A stretch of DNA of 35,321 nt, taken from NCBI GenBank assembly GCA_964534315.1, contig CAZHOV010000039.1, positions 1 to 35,321 of the forward strand, read 5' to 3'. A model generated the notes under the pieces. The model was not told the origin of the DNA. It saw nothing but the letters and a program-made list of their open reading frames with translations, and ran no database searches. Every line of letters begins with the position of its first letter. The first letter of the stretch is position 1. This stretch comes from CAZHOV01 sp964534315 (GTDB lineage Bacteria; Bacteroidota; Bacteroidia; Chitinophagales; Saprospiraceae). Positions 30,990 to 35,321 of this stretch are shown here, piece by piece. Made by a program: the position numbers and the translations under genes.

Positions 30990-32687
30990 ATGAATTCATT
31001 CGTAGAAATCGGGCTGGAAGAAGCCATCCTGAAAGCCATTGAAGACCTTGGCTACGAGGAACCAACTCCCGTTCAGCAAAAGGCCATCCCGCATCTGCTC
31101 ACCTCCAATCAGGATTTAATAGCAACAGCCCAAACCGGCACCGGGAAGACCGCTGCCTTCGGATTGCCTACCATTCAGTTAACCGACAATACCGATAAGA
31201 CCACGCAAACCATCGTTCTTTGTCCGACGCGGGAATTGTGTTTGCAGATCACCAAAGACTTTTCGGAATTTGCGAAATATCAAAAGGGGTTAACCATTGT
31301 AGCAGTTTATGGAGGCTCTAGTATTGAAAATCAGATCAAAATTTTAAAGAAAGGGGCTCAAATTGTAGTAGCTACACCGGGAAGAGCAATCGACCTGATC
31401 AAGCGCAAGAAGTTGATCCTCAAGGATGTTCAGCGCTTAGTATTGGATGAAGCGGACGAGATGCTCAATATGGGCTTTAAAGAAGACCTGGATACGATAT
31501 TGGCAGAAACACCTCCCGAAAAGCAGACTATTTTGTTTTCTGCGACCATGTCGAAGAAGATAAAGGAGATTACCCGCACGTACATGGATGATCCCTTTGA
31601 GGTAGCCGCTGAGCGGGTCAATACGGCAGCAAAGAATGTTTCTCACCATTATTATATGGTGCGCTCGCAAGATCGCTATGAGGTGCTCAAGCGAATTGCC
31701 GATATGAATCCGGACATTTACGGGATCACTTTTTGTCGTACGCGAAGAGAGACCAAAGAGGTAGCCAATAAGTTGCAGCATGATGGTTATAATGCCGATG
31801 CTTTGCACGGCGATATGTCGCAAGCCCAACGCGATGATGCCATGAAGCGATTTCGTTCCGGCCAACTGCAGATGCTCGTAGCGACAGATGTGGCCTCAAG
31901 AGGGCTGGATGTAGACGACCTCACCCACGTGATCAATTACAACTTGCCTGATGACCCGGAAATTTACGTACATCGAAGCGGAAGAACGGGACGGGCTGGT
32001 AAAGATGGCGTATCCATCGCCATTATCAATACCCGTGAACGAGGAAAAGTCAGAGATATCGAGCGCCTTTCAAAAATTGAGTTTATTAAGGAAATGGTGC
32101 CGAGCGGTAAAGATATTTGTAGTAAACAGCTGTTTACGCTCATCGATAAGATCGAGAATATTCAGGTCGATGAAAAGCAGATCGAGCCATTCCTTCCAAC
32201 CATTTACAAAAAGCTCGAATGGTTGAGCCGCGAAGAACTTATCAAGCACTTTGTCTCGGCCGAATTCAACCGCTTTTTAGATTATTACAAGGATGCCAGA
32301 GATATCAATGTACAAGAACGTGAGAAGAAAAGCGCCCGCGAAAGGAGAAAGACAGCTTATTCGAGGCTGTATATCAACCTAGGTAATCGCCACGGCCTAA
32401 CTCCTCAACGATTGATCGGTCTTATCAATGATCATCTCAACGGCGCCCGGGCGGAAATTGGAAAAATTGAAATCCTTAAGAATTTTTCTTTCTTTGAAAT
32501 AGAGCCTTCTGTCACCAAGCCCTTAATTCAGCGCCTGGCCAAAAAATCTTTTGAAGGCATGCCGCTAGTTGTGGAAATTGCCCAGCCTAAGAGCAATTCT
32601 TTTAGAAATGGTTCACCAGGAAAAAAAAGTTCTGGTAAAGGAAAGAGTAAAAAGCGAAAAGGAGATAAGAAACAAAGAAGGAATTAA
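30990..32687 (+). CDS. DEAD-box RNA helicase with DbpA-type RNA-binding domain (CsdA/DeaD-like)
   Basis: The 565-residue product has a complete DEAD-box core: Q motif GYEEPTPVQQ (21-30), Walker A AQTGTGKT (48-54), PTREL (79-83), GGSSIENQ, TPGR, DEAD (153-156), SAT (184-186), and the second-domain motifs ATDVASRGLDV and YVHRSGRTGRAG. Residues from about 450 (SRLYINLGNRHGLTPQRLIGLI) form a DbpA-like RNA-binding domain, and the protein ends in a Lys/Arg-rich tail. This is the layout of CsdA/DeaD-type helicases in Bacteroidota, which unwind structured RNA during ribosome assembly or cold growth. It has its own promoter box at 30959-30966. Confidence 0.92.
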   Translation: MNSFVEIGLEEAILKAIEDLGYEEPTPVQQKAIPHLLTSNQDLIATAQTGTGKTAAFGLPTIQLTDNTDKTTQTIVLCPTRELCLQITKDFSEFAKYQKGLTIVAVYGGSSIENQIKILKKGAQIVVATPGRAIDLIKRKKLILKDVQRLVLDEADEMLNMGFKEDLDTILAETPPEKQTILFSATMSKKIKEITRTYMDDPFEVAAERVNTAAKNVSHHYYMVRSQDRYEVLKRIADMNPDIYGITFCRTRRETKEVANKLQHDGYNADALHGDMSQAQRDDAMKRFRSGQLQMLVATDVASRGLDVDDLTHVINYNLPDDPEIYVHRSGRTGRAGKDGVSIAIINTRERGKVRDIERLSKIEFIKEMVPSGKDICSKQLFTLIDKIENIQVDEKQIEPFLPTIYKKLEWLSREELIKHFVSAEFNRFLDYYKDARDINVQEREKKSARERRKTAYSRLYINLGNRHGLTPQRLIGLINDHLNGARAEIGKIEILKNFSFFEIEPSVTKPLIQRLAKKSFEGMPLVVEIAQPKSNSFRNGSPGKKSSGKGKSKKRKGDKKQRRN

Positions 32688-32726
32688 TTTATTCATTAGC
32701 CAACAAGGAAAAGAACAAACGAAGAA

Positions 32727-32939
32727 ATGGAAAGAATTGGTTATGCTTTTGTTGCTTTAATTTTTGTCTTAACCCCTTTTCTCTCCAATGCCCAGCAAGA
32801 CAATATGGCCGTCGATACTTCAGGTTGGGAATACAAGATAGGTTATGAGATCGGCAGCTGGCTGCCCTTTATCATCCTGGCCGTCATTTTTGTTTTCCTG
32901 GTTTACCGGATCAGTAAGGACTCCAGGAATAAGGCGTAG
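32727..32939 (+). CDS. Small membrane protein with signal peptide-like N terminus
   Basis: The 70-residue protein starts 40 bases after the DEAD-box helicase. It has a hydrophobic N terminus ending in SNAQQ (a likely signal peptide cleaved after residue 22, or an uncleaved anchor) and a second hydrophobic helix (about residues 45-62). It ends with the short basic tail YRISKDSRNKA. The family is not recognised. The clear two-helix pattern and sensible spacing support a real gene, although the short length leaves some doubt. Confidence 0.6.
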   Translation: MERIGYAFVALIFVLTPFLSNAQQDNMAVDTSGWEYKIGYEIGSWLPFIILAVIFVFLVYRISKDSRNKA

Positions 32940-33346
32940 GAGAGAAATCTGGTTGAGTCGTTTATTTGTTGAGGTGTTGAGAGGTATGATGAACCGTGAA
33001 CTGATTAGCTTTCTCCTATTCAAAATTCCTTTCAATTATCCATTCAAATATCGTTCCTACTCCTGGTTCATTCCTACTTCTCCGGTAGCGGTATATAGCC
33101 TTTCTCATTGGGTATTTCCGAAAATTTTATGGCAGCCAGGGTATCAAGGTATCAAGGTGTCAGGGTATCCGGGTATCAAGGTATCGGGGTGTCAAGGTAT
33201 CCGGGGGGATTAAGATCGTTATTATTCATTGTTCTTTGTTAAGCGGCAAATCAAAATTGCTTGTATAATAATTTGTTCGAATGAAATTGACTGAATAATT
33301 GAATACTTGGAAATTATGGAGGAATTTTCATTTGAACTTAAAAAAA
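32940..33346. other. Gene-free stretch with octamer repeats between convergent genes
   Basis: About 400 bases separate the plus-strand small membrane protein from the minus-strand gene ending at 33347. The only structure recognised is the 8-unit array at 33140-33203 and two degenerate 8-base units near 32969-32984 (TTGAGGTG, TTGAGAGG). No terminator was recognised for either side. Confidence 0.6.
33140..33203. repeat. 8-unit tandem array of an 8-bp motif, GGTRTCNN
   Basis: The units run without indels: GGTATCAA twice, GGTGTCAG, GGTATCCG, GGTATCAA, GGTATCGG, GGTGTCAA, GGTATCCG. The period and the invariant GGTR start are the same as in the array at 53-196, but the 3' half differs. It lies in the gap between convergent genes. 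Confidence 0.93.
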
Positions 33347-34027
33347 TTATTCTACCAATTTTTTTGCCTTACTACTTAATTGCTCGATAAGTTGGTTCCA
33401 TTTTTCCGGATAATAGTCTTTTGTCATTTCAGGATTATCGGGGGCTTCGAATTCTTGGGTGTATTTTTGGATGAGTTTGGATATGTTGGTCCTGCCGGTA
33501 AGATAGGCGAGGATAAGGCTGATAAAATTACGGTTCCAGACGACTTTCATCTGGATGGGTTCGGAGTCGTGTTGATCATTATATAGCTTGTCTAGCTCAT
33601 TGACATCTGTTAAGTTACGTAAGAAGGGGAAGGCTTTTTCCTGACAAACCGTTGCATATTGTTGACTGAATGTCACAAGGTCTGCTCTGCCTTTTTTATC
33701 GATTTCAAAAATAGCATCTTCTTTTTCCAAAAAGTACTCCATACCGACAGCAAAGGTGGTCCATTGTTGCCGCTCCCTTTTTGTAGCATCTGAAACCACG
33801 TACTTCTCATAGATTTTTTCTACCTCGTCGTTTCGGACGGCGAAATCCACCGACAGGTGAAAGTGCGTGTCTTCTTCATCGATAAAAATAATAGACTGGA
33901 CAAATCCATTGGGTAGGTTTTTGATGAATTGAATGCCTTCTTCATGCTTTTTCCCCTCAAAACCCGGCGCCCGCAGTTGCTTTTTGATCGTTTTGAGTAA
34001 GTCTTTTTTGAATGATTTCAAATCCAT
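33347..34027 (-). CDS. Hypothetical protein, possibly DUF4304-like
   Basis: The 226-residue cytosolic protein has no recognised catalytic motif. The N terminus (FKKDLLKTIKKQLRAPGFEGKKHEEGIQFIKNLPNGFVQSI) resembles DUF4304-type proteins, which begin with a helix followed by a sheet of unknown function. The rest is mixed alpha/beta with the conserved-looking WTTFAVGMEYFLEKED segment in the middle. It lies 48 bases downstream of the membrane-protein gene on the same strand, so the two are probably co-transcribed. Function is unknown, and the DUF4304 link is weak. Confidence 0.65.
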   Translation of the reverse strand: MDLKSFKKDLLKTIKKQLRAPGFEGKKHEEGIQFIKNLPNGFVQSIIFIDEEDTHFHLSVDFAVRNDEVEKIYEKYVVSDATKRERQQWTTFAVGMEYFLEKEDAIFEIDKKGRADLVTFSQQYATVCQEKAFPFLRNLTDVNELDKLYNDQHDSEPIQMKVVWNRNFISLILAYLTGRTNISKLIQKYTQEFEAPDNPEMTKDYYPEKWNQLIEQLSSKAKKLVE

Positions 34028-34075
34028 AGAATGGAGATTGTTTTCTTCGGAAAGATAAGTGTTTTGTAAAAAAAG

Positions 34076-34957
34076 TTAGGTATTTCGTTGGAACAAATTA
34101 TAAATCCACAAAATGAGTACCCCAAATACCACTGCAGTAAGAATCAATACAACGTTCAGCACCCCTACGGTTCCGAAAGAAATCCTTATCAAAATGGTAG
34201 AAATAATGAATCCTGAATTTCGGATGAGTTGATTATACTGAACGGTATAGCGAAAAGAGATTAATAGGATTAGCACATCAACCAGGATGAGCACGGTAAA
34301 AAATTCGTTGTAAAAGATATCATTTACATCAGACAGTCCCATCAATAGCCCCCTATTGTACTGGACGACTTCTATGATCCAGTTGACTAGGCTGTAAACA
34401 CCCATTAAGACTAAAACGGGAAGTAACAATACGCTGGTGACCTTCTTCGCGTTGATAAACTTTCTCATATTTTCATTTGAGGGTCCTTTAGGAGTATTTT
34501 TGTAAATCTTGTAAAAAAGGAAAATGAGGAAAAATAAAACTACGAAACCACCTAAGTCAAAAATGAATTGGATATTATACTCATAGGCAAACCAATCGGT
34601 TTTTAATTTCAGGTTGGAGATGTCTTTAAAAACCCTTCGTATCAAGATCAACGAAATGATCTCATATTGCTTGCGAATAAAGGTTGATAAAGATCTGGGT
34701 AGGTAATAAATTAGAAGGTACACCTCGAAAACCAGGATAAAAGAGAATGGTGTATAAATAGCAGAAATAGGATCTTTGAGAAGGTTTTCCCGCAGAACCG
34801 GAATATCAAATTCGAATATATCGTTCAGAAAGATAATTCCTAAGTGAGCAAGGTATCCGACTATCGCAAGGGTGATGATATAATGCTCGACCAGCTTTTT
34901 ATTTTTTTCAGTAAAAAGATGGTTGTAAGCGTTGACGAGAAAGGCGCCAATTTTCAT
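34076..34957 (-). CDS. Hypothetical multi-pass membrane protein
   Basis: The 293-residue protein has about six hydrophobic segments (roughly residues 26-46, 70-88, 131-150, 172-192, 219-235, 265-288). The loops between them are charged, and one contains RKQYEIISLILIRRVFKDI after the second segment. No transporter or enzyme signature was recognised. It starts at the ATG complementary to 34955-34957 and probably heads a two-gene operon with the gene ending at 33347. No -7 box was found upstream. Confidence 0.72.
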   Translation of the reverse strand: MKIGAFLVNAYNHLFTEKNKKLVEHYIITLAIVGYLAHLGIIFLNDIFEFDIPVLRENLLKDPISAIYTPFSFILVFEVYLLIYYLPRSLSTFIRKQYEIISLILIRRVFKDISNLKLKTDWFAYEYNIQFIFDLGGFVVLFFLIFLFYKIYKNTPKGPSNENMRKFINAKKVTSVLLLPVLVLMGVYSLVNWIIEVVQYNRGLLMGLSDVNDIFYNEFFTVLILVDVLILLISFRYTVQYNQLIRNSGFIISTILIRISFGTVGVLNVVLILTAVVFGVLILWIYNLFQRNT

Positions 34958-35026
34958 ATGCTTTTGTTAGGTAACAGTAATTAGCGGGTTTGGTTGTGGG
35001 ATGCCTGGAGGAATCCATAATTTTTA

Positions 35027-35119
35027 GTTGGTACGGGGACGTACCAACCAGCAGCGTTTTTTGTTTGGTACGAGGACGTACCAACCAGCAGCGTGATACA
35101 AAGACGAACCGACCAGCAG
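35027..35119. repeat. Tandem short hairpin repeats (TTGGTACG stem)
   Basis: Copy 1 (from 35027) is a 9-bp stem, GTTGGTACG and CGTACCAAC, closed by a GGGA loop. Copy 2 (35065 on) is an 8-bp stem, TTGGTACG and CGTACCAA, with an AGGA loop. Both are followed by the same tail CCAGCAGCGT. A degenerate third copy (GACGAACCGACCAGCAG) ends at 35119 and a fragment (ACGAGGACGAACCG) recurs near 35189-35202. The layout recalls REP/hairpin elements mobilised by RAYT transposases, although none is visible here. Confidence 0.8.
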
Positions 35120-35121
35120 TT

Positions 35122-35177
35122 CACCTAAACATCTCAACACCTAAACACTTCAACCCTTCAACCCTCCAACCCTCCAA
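35122..35177. repeat. 7-unit degenerate octamer array
   Basis: Seven consecutive 8-base units: CACCTAAA, CATCTCAA, CACCTAAA, CACTTCAA, CCCTTCAA, CCCTCCAA, CCCTCCAA. The period matches the arrays at 53-196 and 33140-33203. Read on the other strand the units resemble GGTGTTGA, so this may be a diverged member of the same family in opposite orientation. Confidence 0.75.
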
Positions 35178-35226
35178 CACTTAGTAATTACGAGGACGAA
35201 CCGAAGAGCCGGGTTATTTGGTTTAC

Positions 35227-35292
35227 CCCACCATTGAAATGGTGGGTTGATAATTGTGTTCTTGCCGAGGCCGTCTAAAAAGTCTTTTAGAC
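35227..35292. repeat. Two perfect short hairpins at the window end
   Basis: CCCACCAT and ATGGTGGG (35227-35234 and 35239-35246) pair around TGAA. GTCTAAAA and TTTTAGAC (35273-35280 and 35285-35292) pair around AGTC. Both are 8-bp stems with 4-base loops, the same geometry as the hairpin repeats upstream. They could be ends of a small mobile element that continues past the window. A terminator role is less likely, as no U-tract follows directly. Confidence 0.7.
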
Positions 35293-35321
35293 TCCCTCTA
35301 AGGAATTTTTTATAGTTTAGG

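Noticed and set aside
32845..33213. 122-residue plus-strand frame across the second octamer array
   Set aside because: It overlaps the small membrane protein in another frame, and its end is encoded by the tandem repeat.

Overview
The window looks like a draft or metagenome scaffold of a Bacteroidota (Bacteroidetes), possibly a Saprospiraceae-type lineage. The evidence is several TAnnTTTG-type promoter boxes, weak Shine-Dalgarno sequences, a four-helix-bundle (23S intervening-sequence) protein, and AbiE/DUF262 genes of a type common in that phylum. The genus-level guess is inference only. Two runs of exactly 10 N (10263-10272 and 17123-17132) are assembly gaps. One of them almost certainly hides the body of an insertion sequence.

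Layout. (1) 1-728 has no genes but is rich in repeats: an 18-unit array of an 8-bp motif enclosed by an 18-bp inverted repeat, then degenerate direct repeats. (2) 729-7109 is a surface-glycan or small-molecule decoration region. It holds three PAPS-type sulfotransferases, a short-chain dehydrogenase and two glycosyltransferases, several with overlapping or adjacent reading frames. (3) About 7250-28900 is a dense defence island. It contains an SNF2/RapA-like helicase (DISARM DrmD-like), a four-helix-bundle protein, a 1580-residue Eco57I/PglX-like adenine methyltransferase, a DUF262-DUF1524 (GmrSD/SspE/BrxU-like) nuclease gene broken by a frameshift and an IS, a second DUF262 gene, an AbiE-type antitoxin with a wrecked toxin gene, a 2095-residue DEAD/DUF1998 helicase with a C-terminal nuclease-like domain (Druantia DruE-like), and a UvrD-type helicase with an N-terminal RelE-like domain. 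(4) 29053-32939 carries housekeeping genes: alanine racemase, a TehB-like methyltransferase, a DEAD-box RNA helicase and a small membrane protein. (5) 33347-34957 holds two minus-strand genes of unknown function. (6) The right end (34990-35321) is intergenic repeat DNA with hairpins and another 8-bp array.

How the genes may work together. The SNF2 helicase and the methyltransferase resemble the drmD/drmMI half of class 1 DISARM, but no drmA, drmB or drmC gene follows; two DUF262 genes follow instead. The AbiEi-like gene, the toxin remnant, the giant helicase and the RelE-UvrD helicase are overlapping or directly abutting and lie behind one promoter that overlaps a perfect 17-bp palindrome. 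This suggests that an AbiEi-type repressor, left without a working toxin, now controls a two-helicase defence module. That module is the best candidate here for an undescribed system.

The visible damage is confined to the presumed toxic effectors (the DUF262-DUF1524 nuclease and the AbiEii toxin). The helicases and the methyltransferase are intact. The methyltransferase also shows an abrupt AT-rich block exactly where a target-recognition domain would lie, which points to specificity-domain replacement.
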